Shown in pieces: positions 1 through 8,755 of a stretch of 64,000 nucleotides of DNA. The notes beneath the pieces are model-generated. The model was not told where the DNA came from and made no database searches. It was given only the letters and a program-made list of their open reading frames with translations. The translations under genes were made by a program, and so were the position numbers. Each line of letters opens with the position of its first letter. Positions within the stretch are counted from its first letter, which is position 1. The stretch is from NCBI GenBank assembly GCA_944349905.1, contig CALVNR010000002.1, positions 62,001 to 126,000 of the forward strand. Direction: 5' to 3'. This DNA is from an uncultured Clostridia bacterium (GTDB taxonomy: Bacteria > Bacillota > Clostridia > Christensenellales > UBA1242).

Positions 1-272
1 AATATTTAGATAAAATTTTCCCAGATTCAAAATGGGTAAAGGTTAATTTAGATAGTGGAGATTATTATGTCTTTGGTCTTATATATCAAAACAACGAAGT
101 AAAATATATATGTTATGGTGTTCCGGGGGTATATCAAAAAACACCACCAAGAGAACTTGCTGGATATCCTACATGGCTTCCTCTTGATGATAAAAACCAA
201 GAAGGCTTTGGATATTGGCTTACTTATCAAGATGCAAAGAGTGGTGATAGTGTAAAAGCAATTGTTGAATAA
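1..272 (+). CDS. C-terminal part of a conserved hypothetical protein (5' end outside window)
   Basis: The frame read from base 3 is open without interruption to the TAA at 270-272 and gives about 89 residues of ordinary composition. The tail is rich in aromatic residues and contains GYPTWLPLD followed by GFGYWLTYQDA. This looks like a conserved C-terminal motif of a Firmicutes hypothetical protein, but I cannot name the family. No membrane segment is visible in the fragment. It ends 15 bases before the hydrolase start, and the hydrolase RBS lies in that gap, so the two are probably co-transcribed. The opposite-strand frames here are shadows. Confidence 0.7.
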   Translation, partial: YLDKIFPDSKWVKVNLDSGDYYVFGLIYQNNEVKYICYGVPGVYQKTPPRELAGYPTWLPLDDKNQEGFGYWLTYQDAKSGDSVKAIVE

Positions 273-287
273 CTTTTTGGAGGCTTT

Positions 288-1205
288 ATGATTTTTTTTG
301 CTTGGTTTTGTCTTGCACTACTAGTATTCGTTTTGGTTGTACTTGCTGTATATTTGGTCGTAGGTGCAGGAATATACAATTTTGTTTTTTCTAGAAATAG
401 TAAGTTTAAAAAGAAAATAGAAAGAAAACCTAACACTGATTATGAAAAAGATTTTTGGAATAAATATAAATTTGAAGATGTAAGTGTTATTTCTTTTGAC
501 GGGCTTAAATTGTTTGGCAAATATTTAAATAAAGGCAAAAATAAAATTGCTGTTTTAGTTCATGGCTATGGTGGAAATTATCGTGATATGGCAAAGTATG
601 CTCAAATATTTTTGGATATGGGATTTGATGTGCTTGCCATAGACAATAGAGCTCATGGCAAAAGTGAAGGCGATTTTGTTGGTATGTCTTGGCTTGATAA
701 AATTGACTTAAAATATTGGTGTGATTTCTTGTTGGAACAAAACATGTGCTACAAAATACTATTGTTTGGTCAATCAATGGGGGCTAGTGCCGTTTGTAAT
801 TACGTAGGAGAAAAAGATTGTAAAAATGTTGTTGGAGTTATTGAAGATTGTGGCTTTGATAATGTTTATAAACAAATTTATTATCTTTTTAATAGAATAA
901 AAATTAAATTAAAGATTTTTTTTAAAATTTTTGAATTTTATGCGAATAGAAAAAATGATTACAAATTAATGCAAGTTGATTGCATCAAACAATTAAAAAA
1001 ATCTAATGTGCCAGTTTTATTTATACATGGTGAAAAAGATGAATTTGTACCAACAGAAATGGCTTATAATCTTTATAATAGTCTTGATGAAAAAAGAAGA
1101 GATTTGTACATTGCACAAGATGCAGGGCACACTAAAAGTTTTGAAGTAAATGAAAGAAAATATAAAAATGTTATTTACAATTTTTTAAATAAATATAAAA
1201 TATAA
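288..1205 (+). CDS. Membrane-anchored alpha/beta hydrolase
   Basis: This is a serine hydrolase of the alpha/beta fold, 305 residues long. Residues 3-27 form one N-terminal hydrophobic helix, so the catalytic domain is probably held at the membrane. The oxyanion motif is VHGYGGN (H92-G93). The nucleophile elbow is GQSMGA with Ser163. The other triad members are probably Asp251 in HGEKDEF and His281 in DAGHTKS. The overall plan resembles the Bacillus YqkD-type hydrolases. Its physiological substrate cannot be read from the sequence; an esterase or lipase-like role is an inference. A GGAGG sits 5 bases before the ATG. It ends in a terminator shared with the convergent PFOR gene. Confidence 0.85.
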   Translation: MIFFAWFCLALLVFVLVVLAVYLVVGAGIYNFVFSRNSKFKKKIERKPNTDYEKDFWNKYKFEDVSVISFDGLKLFGKYLNKGKNKIAVLVHGYGGNYRDMAKYAQIFLDMGFDVLAIDNRAHGKSEGDFVGMSWLDKIDLKYWCDFLLEQNMCYKILLFGQSMGASAVCNYVGEKDCKNVVGVIEDCGFDNVYKQIYYLFNRIKIKLKIFFKIFEFYANRKNDYKLMQVDCIKQLKKSNVPVLFIHGEKDEFVPTEMAYNLYNSLDEKRRDLYIAQDAGHTKSFEVNERKYKNVIYNFLNKYKI

Positions 1206-1237
1206 AAAATGTGCTCTTAGTTTGGCACATTTTTTTC
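1205..1237. terminator. Bidirectional terminator between hydrolase and PFOR
   Basis: The arms AAAAATGTGC and GCACATTTTT enclose a 10-base loop, with A and T runs on both sides, so it can end transcripts from either direction. The PFOR stop codon (1217-1219, complement) lies inside the loop. Confidence 0.8.
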
Positions 1238-4200
1238 ACTTTTATTTTTTAATATTTCAAACTCTTCGTTTGCTTGTTGTCTTTGCTTTTCTAAAAGAAT
1301 TTCTTTTCCATTTTCAATTGTTAGTTTAAAACGACGTTCTTTTTTCAAAAAGTCAAAATATCCGTTATTTGTAATTGCACTTTGCAATTTTAAAACTTTG
1401 TTTTGTGGGTTATAAGTGTATAATGGCCAGAATCCACAATCAACTGCCTCTTTTTGTTGTTGCATTGAATTTGATAAGTCAAAACCTTGATTTATACAAG
1501 GACAGTAAGCTATAACAATGCTTGGGCCATCGTAGTCCTGAGCATCTTTTAATGCTTTTATAGTTTGGTTTATATCTTTTCCCATTGCTACTTGTGCTAC
1601 AAACACATTTTTATAATTTAAAGCCATAAAGCCTAAATTTTTCTTTAAGGTAGTTTTGCCATTTTCGCTAAACTTTATGCTTGCTCCTAGTGGTGTTGCT
1701 TTGCTTGTTTGTCCACCTGTATTTGAATAAGATTGGTTGTCTAAAACCAATATATTTACATTTTCACCACTCGCAAGGACATGGTCAAGTCCACCATAAC
1801 CTATGTCGTATGCCCAGCCATCTCCACCTATTATCCAAATTTTCTTATTACCATTTTCTGTATATTCTTTTGCAAGTGTCATTCCTAATCCAAACTCTGC
1901 GTTGTCTTCAAAAAGACTATTTGCCCATGTTATTCCTTTGTTTTGCTCGTCTAGTTCAAAGGGACAAGAACCATAACTGCCAGAGTATATTGAAGAACAA
2001 CCCGTAGCATTTGCTATCATCATATTGCTACCATTAAGCATTGTTAATATTTTTATATATGCAGTTTGACCACAGCCAGAACAAGCCGAAGGCGCTTTAA
2101 ATAATGATTTTTCAAATTGCAAACCTTTTGCAAATTCTTTTGATAATTTGTTTTGTTTTGCGTTTTTTAATAATTTATATTTTTCAAACTGAGAATTTGC
2201 TTTTTCTTTGTATTTTTCTGTTTCTACCATAGTCAATGCTTTCTTTAAGGCAGGGCAGGTGTTTGCACAAATTCCACAACCAGTGCAGTTGTCCAAGTTT
2301 AACAAAATTTTGTATAACATATTTTCAAAGCCCAATGCTTTTGCAAAATCATCTTTTTGGTTTTCTGGTATTTCGTTTTCCTCAATAAGCACAGATGATA
2401 ATGCAGAGTGAGGGCATGCGAGTGTACACATTCCACATTGAATACAATTTTCTTTAATGAATTTCGGTATATTCAAAGGCATATTTTTTGTTTCAAATTT
2501 TCTTGTTCCTAAAGGTGCTTTTCCGTCAGAAGAAAAACCACTTACAGGGATACTATCGCCGTCAAGTGCTTCTAGTTTTGAAACAACTTTTTTATAAAAA
2601 TCATCATCAATACTTCTTGCGTTATTTTGTCTAACTCCATTAAATGTAGAGTAGTCAACTTTTTCTATATTTTCAAAAGTTGATTTTAATGCATTTATAT
2701 TTTTGTTTACAACTTCTTGCCCTTTTATTGAATAATTTTTTATAATTTCATTTTCTATATTTTTTATTATTTGTGATTTATCTAAAAGTTTACCAGCAAA
2801 TAAAAGAGCTGTTTGCATTATGATATTAATTTTGTTTCCAAGTCCACATTGTAAAGCAATTTTTTGTGCGTCAATGATATAAAGGTTGCAATTTTTTTCT
2901 TTTAGTTTTTCTACAAAAGTATGTGGCAAGACTTTGTTTAACTGCGAACTTGTAAACATAGAATTTAACAAAACAATTCCATTGTCACAAATGTTTTTTA
3001 AGCAGTCATATCTATGAACAAAAGAAAAGTTGTTTATACTTATGATATTCGCACTATCAAGCAAGTATTGGGATTTTATAGGTTTATCAGATATTCTTAT
3101 GTGACTTTGAGTCAAACTACCAGACTTTTTTGAATCATATTCAAAATATCCTTGAACATATTTATCAAAATTTTCTCCTAAAATTTTTATTGTTGATTTG
3201 CTAGCTGAAACAGAGCCATCTGAACCTAAGCCGAATATTTTTATAGACATTGAGTGTTCATTGTATTTTGCTTTTCTAAGTTCAAGAGAACTGTCGTTTA
3301 CATCATCAATTATATTTACTGTGAAATTGTTTTTTTGTTTGTTTTCCATATTTTCAAAAATACTGCAAACACAATCTGGCGTAAATTCTTTGCCACCTAA
3401 ACCATAAATTCCAGACAAAACTTTGATATCAATTTTGTTTTCAACCAACGATGAAATAACATCAAGTGCAAGTGGTGGAGTGGAACCATTTTCTTTTGTT
3501 CTGTCTAATACAGTTATTATTTTTGTTGATTTTGGTAATGCTTGTATAAATAAATCTTTTAAAAAAGGTCTATATAAATTTACTTTAATTAATCCAATTT
3601 TTTCTGTTTTATTATTGTCTATATATTCTTCTATTGTTTGGCAAGAAGAGCCCATTGCCACAATGATTTTTTCAGCATTTTTATCGCCGTAAAAATCAAA
3701 TGCCTGATATTTTCTACCACTTTCTTTGTATATTAAATCAAATACTTCTTTAATATTTTTTTCTACATTGTTATATAAACTATCACATGCTATTCTGTTT
3801 TGGAAAAAAGTGTCTGGATTTTGTGCTGTGCCATATTGATATTGAATATTTTTATTTTTAAACAAATTATAATCTTTGTCTATAAAATCTTTAATTTGCT
3901 TATCATTAAAAGTTTCAATTTTTTGTATTTCATGTGATGTTCTAAATCCATCAATAAAATGTAACACAGGTAAAGAAGATTTTAATGCAAGCATGTGAGA
4001 AGCCATAGCCATATCATGGCTTGATTGAACACTGTCTGATGCTAAAATTATAACACCACTTGAACGAACTGCCATTACATCGCTATGGTCGCAAAAGATA
4101 GAAAGAGCATGTGATGAGACTGCTCTTGCACTTACATGAATAACGGCAGGCAAATTTTCGCCAGCTAGTTTGTAAAGATTTGGAAGCATTAATAACAATC

Positions 4201-4456
4201 CTTGCGAAGATGTAAAAGTTGTTGACAAAGCTTTTCCTAAAATTGCACCATGCAAAGTGCCACTTACGCCACCTTCTGATTGCATTTCAATTACTTTCAC
4301 ATCTTGCCCAAACACATTTTTTTGTTTGTGTTTTTGCATAGAAGTCGCCATTTCAGACATTGGTGTTGATGGTGTGATTGGATATATTGGAATAATTTGA
4401 CTGCACTTGTAAGCAATTTTTGCAGTTGCTTGGCATCCATCTAAAATTTCTTTCAT
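1217..4456 (-). CDS. nifJ: Pyruvate:ferredoxin (flavodoxin) oxidoreductase
   Basis: This homodimeric enzyme oxidises pyruvate with CoA to acetyl-CoA and CO2 and passes electrons to ferredoxin; it is the central catabolic step of many anaerobes. The protein has 1079 residues, somewhat below the usual roughly 1170. The N-terminal domain carries YPITPSTPM (residues 25-33). The domain III signature GLGGKEFTP is near 352-360. The first ferredoxin motif is C671-x2-C674-x2-C677-x3-C681 and the second is C724-x2-C727-x2-C730-x3-C734. The thiamine diphosphate domain has CSGCGQ (792-797), GDGWAYDIG near 879 and the NTGGQTS loop. The 4Fe-4S, TPP and pyruvate regions all look complete. It stands alone with its own promoter and is divergent from truA. 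Confidence 0.96.
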   Translation of the reverse strand: MKEILDGCQATAKIAYKCSQIIPIYPITPSTPMSEMATSMQKHKQKNVFGQDVKVIEMQSEGGVSGTLHGAILGKALSTTFTSSQGLLLMLPNLYKLAGENLPAVIHVSARAVSSHALSIFCDHSDVMAVRSSGVIILASDSVQSSHDMAMASHMLALKSSLPVLHFIDGFRTSHEIQKIETFNDKQIKDFIDKDYNLFKNKNIQYQYGTAQNPDTFFQNRIACDSLYNNVEKNIKEVFDLIYKESGRKYQAFDFYGDKNAEKIIVAMGSSCQTIEEYIDNNKTEKIGLIKVNLYRPFLKDLFIQALPKSTKIITVLDRTKENGSTPPLALDVISSLVENKIDIKVLSGIYGLGGKEFTPDCVCSIFENMENKQKNNFTVNIIDDVNDSSLELRKAKYNEHSMSIKIFGLGSDGSVSASKSTIKILGENFDKYVQGYFEYDSKKSGSLTQSHIRISDKPIKSQYLLDSANIISINNFSFVHRYDCLKNICDNGIVLLNSMFTSSQLNKVLPHTFVEKLKEKNCNLYIIDAQKIALQCGLGNKINIIMQTALLFAGKLLDKSQIIKNIENEIIKNYSIKGQEVVNKNINALKSTFENIEKVDYSTFNGVRQNNARSIDDDFYKKVVSKLEALDGDSIPVSGFSSDGKAPLGTRKFETKNMPLNIPKFIKENCIQCGMCTLACPHSALSSVLIEENEIPENQKDDFAKALGFENMLYKILLNLDNCTGCGICANTCPALKKALTMVETEKYKEKANSQFEKYKLLKNAKQNKLSKEFAKGLQFEKSLFKAPSACSGCGQTAYIKILTMLNGSNMMIANATGCSSIYSGSYGSCPFELDEQNKGITWANSLFEDNAEFGLGMTLAKEYTENGNKKIWIIGGDGWAYDIGYGGLDHVLASGENVNILVLDNQSYSNTGGQTSKATPLGASIKFSENGKTTLKKNLGFMALNYKNVFVAQVAMGKDINQTIKALKDAQDYDGPSIVIAYCPCINQGFDLSNSMQQQKEAVDCGFWPLYTYNPQNKVLKLQSAITNNGYFDFLKKERRFKLTIENGKEILLEKQRQQANEEFEILKNKSEKNVPN

Positions 4457-4471
4457 TTTTACCTCTATATA

Positions 4472-4500
4472 AGTATATCTTTTACAGAATATTTAGTCAA
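4472..4500 (-). promoter_or_regulatory. Promoter of the PFOR gene
   Basis: On the complement, TTGACT (4495-4500) and TATACT (4472-4477) are separated by 17 bases, followed by an AGAGGT ribosome binding site and the PFOR ATG. Confidence 0.7.
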
Positions 4501-4503
4501 ACA

Positions 4504-4542
4504 TTTTTTTGTTTGTAAATGCTATAAAACCAAACAAAAAAA
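4504..4542. repeat. 12-bp perfect inverted repeat between the PFOR and truA promoters
   Basis: TTTTTTTGTTTG (4504-4515) and CAAACAAAAAAA (4531-4542) are exact reverse complements separated by 15 bases. The pair sits between the two divergent -35 boxes, where a shared operator would be expected. It could instead only be a hairpin in AT-rich DNA. Confidence 0.6.
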
Positions 4543-4543
4543 C

Positions 4544-4572
4544 TTGCAGAAAATATCTTTTTTTTATATAAT
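4544..4572 (+). promoter_or_regulatory. Promoter of truA, placed for a leaderless transcript
   Basis: TTGCAG (4544-4549), 17 bases, then TATAAT (4567-4572). The truA ATG begins 6 bases after the -10 box, and no ribosome binding site fits between them, so transcription should start at or next to the ATG. Confidence 0.7.
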
Positions 4573-4578
4573 TAGTCT

Positions 4579-5310
4579 ATGAAAAGAGTATTATTAAAAT
4601 TATCATATGATGGAACTTTTTATCGTGGTTGGCAAAAACAAGCAGACTTGAAGACTGTACAAGCAGAAGTTGAAAAAGCTCTTTTCGTTGCATTTAAAAA
4701 AAACATTGAAGTTTTTGCAAGTGGAAGAACAGATGCTGGTGTTCATGCAATAGGGCAATGTGTTCATTTTGATATTGATGATACTGTGCCTGTAAGAAAA
4801 ATCAAGATGATATTAAATAGAATTTTGCCAAATGATATTGAAATTATAAGCGCAAAAAAAGTACCAAACAATTTTCATGCAAGATTTTCTGTAAAAAGAA
4901 AAACATATATTTACAAAATTTACAATCAACAAAAAAATTGTTTTCTTGCAAATAAAGTTGCTTTTGTTAAAGAATATTTAGACATTGACAAAATGCAACA
5001 ATGTGCAAAAATACTTATGGGGAAACATAATTTTAAGGGCTTTTGTTCAAGCAATACTAATGCAAAAGATTTTGAAAAAACTATATACGATATTTCAATT
5101 TCTAAAAAGAAAAATTTTGTTTATGTTGAAGTTACAGGAAGTGGATTTTTGATGCATATGGTAAGAATTTTGGTTGGCACCATGGTTGATTTTGCTTTGA
5201 ATAAAATTTCAATAGAAGATGTAAAAATGGCGCTAGAAAAACAAAATAGAATTTTTGCTGGGCAAACTATGCCGGCAGATGGTCTTTATCTAAAAAAAGT
5301 AGTTTATTAA
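4579..5310 (+). CDS. truA: tRNA pseudouridine synthase A
   Basis: TruA converts uridines 38-40 of the tRNA anticodon arm to pseudouridine. The 243 residues match the usual family length. The catalytic motif GRTDAGVHA (49-57) holds the nucleophile Asp52, the N-terminus has the expected LSYDGTFYRGWQ, and the C-terminal half has GSGFLMHMVRILVGT. There is no Shine-Dalgarno sequence: the ATG follows the -10 box by 6 bases. The promoter of alaS begins just downstream, so truA may be mostly monocistronic, although no terminator is visible before alaS. Confidence 0.95.
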   Translation: MKRVLLKLSYDGTFYRGWQKQADLKTVQAEVEKALFVAFKKNIEVFASGRTDAGVHAIGQCVHFDIDDTVPVRKIKMILNRILPNDIEIISAKKVPNNFHARFSVKRKTYIYKIYNQQKNCFLANKVAFVKEYLDIDKMQQCAKILMGKHNFKGFCSSNTNAKDFEKTIYDISISKKKNFVYVEVTGSGFLMHMVRILVGTMVDFALNKISIEDVKMALEKQNRIFAGQTMPADGLYLKKVVY

Positions 5311-5330
5311 ATGATTTTTTATTTTTATAG

Positions 5331-5359
5331 TTGATAAAAGTTTTTATTTGTGATAAAAT
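5331..5359 (+). promoter_or_regulatory. Promoter of alaS
   Basis: TTGATA (5331-5336), 17 bases, then TAAAAT (5354-5359). The leader is short and there is no room for a T-box between this promoter and the AAGGAAG ribosome binding site at 5371-5377. Confidence 0.6.
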
Positions 5360-5383
5360 TTTGAATTGAAAAGGAAGAAGAAT

Positions 5384-7198
5384 ATGATTACTGATAGACA
5401 ATTAAAAGAAAAATGGTTTAATTTTTTTGAAGAACATGGTTTTAAAAAAATAGAAGGATTTTCAATTATACCTGAAAATGACCCAACAGTTTTATTTACT
5501 ACTGCAGGTATGCATCCTCTCGTTCCATATTTGCTTGGGGAAAAACACCCAGCTGGCGAAAAAATTTATGATGTGCAAAGATGTATAAGAACAAATGATA
5601 TTGATTCAGTTGGTGATGGAAGCCACCTTACTTTTTTTGAAATGCTTGGCAACTGGACTCTTGGAAAATGCAACAAAACTGAAATGATAAAAATGAGTTT
5701 TGATTTCTTGACAAATCCAAAATATTTAGGACTTGACAAAGATAAACTTGCAGTTACTGTATTTGCTGGAAATGATGTCGCTCCAAGAGATGACGAAGCG
5801 TACAATGCATGGAAAGAATGTGGAATAAAAGAAATTTTCTTTACAAGTGAAGACAACTGGTGGGCATTAGGTGGTGGAATTGGACCTTGTGGCCCAGACA
5901 GTGAAATGTTTTATGATACTGGAAAAGAAAAATGTTGTGAAAGTTGCAGTCCTTCTTGTGGTTGTGGAAAATATTTGGAAATTTGGAACGATGTTTTTAT
6001 GCAATATGTTGTTAGACAAGCAGGTGAAAAAGCTGAAAAACTTGGAAGACCAAATATTGATACAGGAATGGGACTTGAAAGAACTGTTGCTATTTTAAAT
6101 GGTGAAAAAAATGTTTATGCTAGTGGCTGTTTAAAGCGTGTTATTGATTTTATAAATGCAAATGCGAAAATAAAATATTTGGATAATGAGATTGCTACAA
6201 AATCTTATAGAATTATTGCTGACCATTTGCGTTCATCTACTTTTATACTTGGAGATGCAAGAGGAGTTGTTCCTTCAAATGTAGGGCAAGGATATATTTT
6301 GCGTAGATTTATTAGACGTTCTATAAATTGTGCAAGAAATATTGGCTTTGATAGTCAATTGTTTGCTGGTATTGTTGATTTGTATGTTGATGAATATGGT
6401 CAAGATTATTCTGATATAAAAGCAAACAGACAATTTATTAAAGATGAAATGCTAAAAGAAGTTGCAAAATTTTCAAAAGCTATTGAAGAAGGACATAAAG
6501 AATTTGAAAAAGTTATAAACGGTATTGAAAGACATAAAGAATTTGCTTTGAAGACAGGCGAAAATGTTGAGAATATAATAAGTGGTAAAGCTGCTTTTAG
6601 ACTTTATGATACATTTGGTTTTCCATTGGAACTTACAGAAGAACTTGCAAAAGAAAGAGGTTATCAAGTTGATAAATTAGGTTTCGAGCAAATGTTTAAA
6701 GAACATCAAGAAAAATCAAGACAAGCTACTGCTGGAATGTTCAAAGGAGGTCTAGCAGATACATCAAAACAATCAGCTTATTTGCATACAGCAACACATT
6801 TATTGCTTGCAGGTTTGCAAAAAATGTTTGGAAAAGATGTAGTTCAAAAGGGCTCAAATATAACGCCTGAAAGATTGAGATTTGATTTTAATTTAGACCA
6901 TAAAATGACGGCGGAAGAATTGAAAGAAGTAGAGGATTTTGTAAACAATGCAATTTCAAGAGAACTTGATGTAACTTGTGATGTTATGAGTATTGAAGAT
7001 GCAAGAAATAGTGGTGCTCACGGAACTTTTACTAATAAATATGGTGAAGAAGTTAAAGTTTATACTATTGGTGATGTAAGTAAAGAAATTTGTGGAGGTC
7101 CACATGCGGAAAACACTAGACAGTTGCATCATTTTAAAATCATCAAAGAAGAGTCTTCTTCAAGTGGGATAAGAAGAATAAAGGCTATTTTAGATTAA
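5384..7198 (+). CDS. alaS: Alanyl-tRNA synthetase, short form without the C-Ala domain
   Basis: This class II synthetase charges tRNA-Ala and hydrolyses mischarged Ser/Gly-tRNA-Ala. The start is the ATG after AAGGAAG; an in-frame TTG 18 bases upstream has no binding site. The 604 residues carry the catalytic core (PENDPTVLFTTAGM near 30, RCIRTNDIDSVGDGSHLTFFEMLGNW motif-2 region described by position 66-92) and an editing domain with HTATH (H468, H472) and CGGPH (C570, H574). The protein stops right after the editing domain, so the roughly 250-residue C-Ala domain of standard AlaRS (about 870 residues) is absent. A Cys-rich insert (CCESCSPSCGCG, about 184-195) lies inside the catalytic domain and may bind zinc. 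Whether this is the only AlaRS of the cell cannot be seen here. Confidence 0.88.
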   Translation: MITDRQLKEKWFNFFEEHGFKKIEGFSIIPENDPTVLFTTAGMHPLVPYLLGEKHPAGEKIYDVQRCIRTNDIDSVGDGSHLTFFEMLGNWTLGKCNKTEMIKMSFDFLTNPKYLGLDKDKLAVTVFAGNDVAPRDDEAYNAWKECGIKEIFFTSEDNWWALGGGIGPCGPDSEMFYDTGKEKCCESCSPSCGCGKYLEIWNDVFMQYVVRQAGEKAEKLGRPNIDTGMGLERTVAILNGEKNVYASGCLKRVIDFINANAKIKYLDNEIATKSYRIIADHLRSSTFILGDARGVVPSNVGQGYILRRFIRRSINCARNIGFDSQLFAGIVDLYVDEYGQDYSDIKANRQFIKDEMLKEVAKFSKAIEEGHKEFEKVINGIERHKEFALKTGENVENIISGKAAFRLYDTFGFPLELTEELAKERGYQVDKLGFEQMFKEHQEKSRQATAGMFKGGLADTSKQSAYLHTATHLLLAGLQKMFGKDVVQKGSNITPERLRFDFNLDHKMTAEELKEVEDFVNNAISRELDVTCDVMSIEDARNSGAHGTFTNKYGEEVKVYTIGDVSKEICGGPHAENTRQLHHFKIIKEESSSSGIRRIKAILD

Positions 7199-7205
7199 AA
7201 AAGTA

Positions 7206-7234
7206 TTGATAAATTGTAATTGCTATGCTATAAT
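7206..7234 (+). promoter_or_regulatory. Promoter of the beta-rich membrane protein gene
   Basis: TTGATA (7206-7211), 17 bases, then TATAAT (7229-7234) preceded by TGC, an extended -10. AAAGGAG and the ATG at 7252 follow. Confidence 0.7.
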
Positions 7235-7251
7235 ATTTTAAAGGAGTTTAT

Positions 7252-8679
7252 ATGGCAGAAAATAAAGTGCGAAAAGGCTTTTTGTTTTATCTTTTAATGC
7301 TATTTTTATTTGTTGTGGCAGTGTTTTTCGTGCTTGTTGTTATAATGATTTTCAATCCTGGCTTAAATATTATGGGCTACAAATATTTTAGCAATGTTAG
7401 AGAGTATAAAGTATCAGAGTTTGATAATGGGCAAAGAATAGATTTATCAAAGCCAACAAATATTATTGTGGAAGGCAATTTGACCAATTTTGAAATTGCC
7501 AGAGATGCAGTAGTAAGTGAAACTACTGTTGTTATTGAAAATTATCAAACAGGATTTGCTACTTCTAGTCAGCAAACAGATTTTTCTTATGATATTACTT
7601 ACGATATAGATTCTTCTTCAAAATACAATCTTGTGATTAAAACAGTTAATGCAGAAGGTTTTATGTATTTTAATAATAATTGCAATATAAAACTTTTGAT
7701 ACCACAAGATGAAACCGTTTTAAATGAAAATAGTGTAACAGTAAAAATTGAGGAAGGGAATATCAGTCTTGGGACAAAAGAATTGTTAGACGAAAGCAAA
7801 AGTGTTTTGGATATTAATTACTTAGATTTGACAACAGGAAAAGGTAATATTGTTTTAGGCAATTTCTTTGAACCAAATATTTCAAAATTTGTTATTTCTC
7901 AAAAAGAAGGAAATTTTACTGCTTTAAAAAATATTACTTTTAAAGATGGCTATGATATAAACATTAAGGGAGATGGTGCTAACTTTTCATTTCAAAATAT
8001 AGAGATTCAAAATTCAGAAACTAGTTCATCAGTTTTTGATTTGGATATAAAAGAAGGTAGTTTTTCAGCAAACAATATAAAAGCAAATATGACTTTAAGT
8101 GCTGAAAAAACAAAAATAAATATTGATGGCGAATTTAATGGTAATCTTGAATCTAATCAATTGGTTAATACAATGAACGAAATGAATTTAACAATAAATA
8201 AAATTTCTGGTTCTATGAGTTTGCCTTTTGCTGAAAATTGCGACATTAACATAAAAGATGCATCAAATGCAAAAATATTTATTGCATCAAAAAATGCAAA
8301 TGTTTCTGTTGAGAAATTAAGTAACGATTCTTTTATAAAATGCGATGAAGGCAAAATTAATGTTGCTATTGAAAATAATAAAACAACATCAATAGAACTT
8401 GTAAGTGAGAAAGGTGAAATTTCAGTAGATTTACCTGAAAAACCATTGGCTTCTTTAAAGATTTTAAATACATCAGGTAAAACAAATTTAAACTATTACC
8501 CAACATCTAATTTTTCAGTTGAGTTCTATAATACAAAAGAAGAATTGAGAAAAGATAAAATCAATGTAGAAGGTTATGAAAATAATTTTAACAATCCGTT
8601 ATCTATAAATGGTGGTGGAGTTACTTTAAAAATTTACAGTGACAGCGAAATAACAATGAAGTTAATAAAGGGAGCTTAA
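7252..8679 (+). CDS. Membrane-anchored beta-strand-rich protein of unknown function
   Basis: The protein has 475 residues. Residues 9-34 form a strong hydrophobic helix, and the rest is hydrophilic with many short alternating I/V/F and N/D/K stretches, as in the beta-solenoid adhesin-like proteins grouped as DUF4097. I see no lipobox, LPXTG motif or catalytic motif, so it is probably an N-terminally anchored extracellular protein. It has its own near-perfect promoter (TTGATA-17-TATAAT), an AAAGGAG ribosome binding site and a downstream terminator, so it forms a single-gene unit. The DUF4097 link rests on composition and pattern only. No function can be assigned. Confidence 0.75.
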   Translation: MAENKVRKGFLFYLLMLFLFVVAVFFVLVVIMIFNPGLNIMGYKYFSNVREYKVSEFDNGQRIDLSKPTNIIVEGNLTNFEIARDAVVSETTVVIENYQTGFATSSQQTDFSYDITYDIDSSSKYNLVIKTVNAEGFMYFNNNCNIKLLIPQDETVLNENSVTVKIEEGNISLGTKELLDESKSVLDINYLDLTTGKGNIVLGNFFEPNISKFVISQKEGNFTALKNITFKDGYDINIKGDGANFSFQNIEIQNSETSSSVFDLDIKEGSFSANNIKANMTLSAEKTKINIDGEFNGNLESNQLVNTMNEMNLTINKISGSMSLPFAENCDINIKDASNAKIFIASKNANVSVEKLSNDSFIKCDEGKINVAIENNKTTSIELVSEKGEISVDLPEKPLASLKILNTSGKTNLNYYPTSNFSVEFYNTKEELRKDKINVEGYENNFNNPLSINGGGVTLKIYSDSEITMKLIKGA

Positions 8680-8698
8680 AATTAAGCTCTCTTTTCTT
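8668..8698 (+). terminator. Terminator after the beta-rich protein gene
   Basis: GAGCTTAA and TTAAGCTC form an 8-bp stem that overlaps the stop codon and is followed by a T-rich run. Confidence 0.75.
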
Positions 8699-8721
8699 TG
8701 TATTATTGATTTATTTTTATT

Positions 8722-8749
8722 TTGATAAAAATAATGTATATGTTATAAT
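8722..8749 (+). promoter_or_regulatory. Promoter of the SbcD-like gene, leaderless geometry
   Basis: TTGATA (8722-8727), 16 bases, then TATAAT (8744-8749) with an upstream TG at 8741-8742 (extended -10). The ATG starts 6 bases after the -10 box and no ribosome binding site is present. Confidence 0.7.
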
Positions 8750-8755
8750 TTAATT

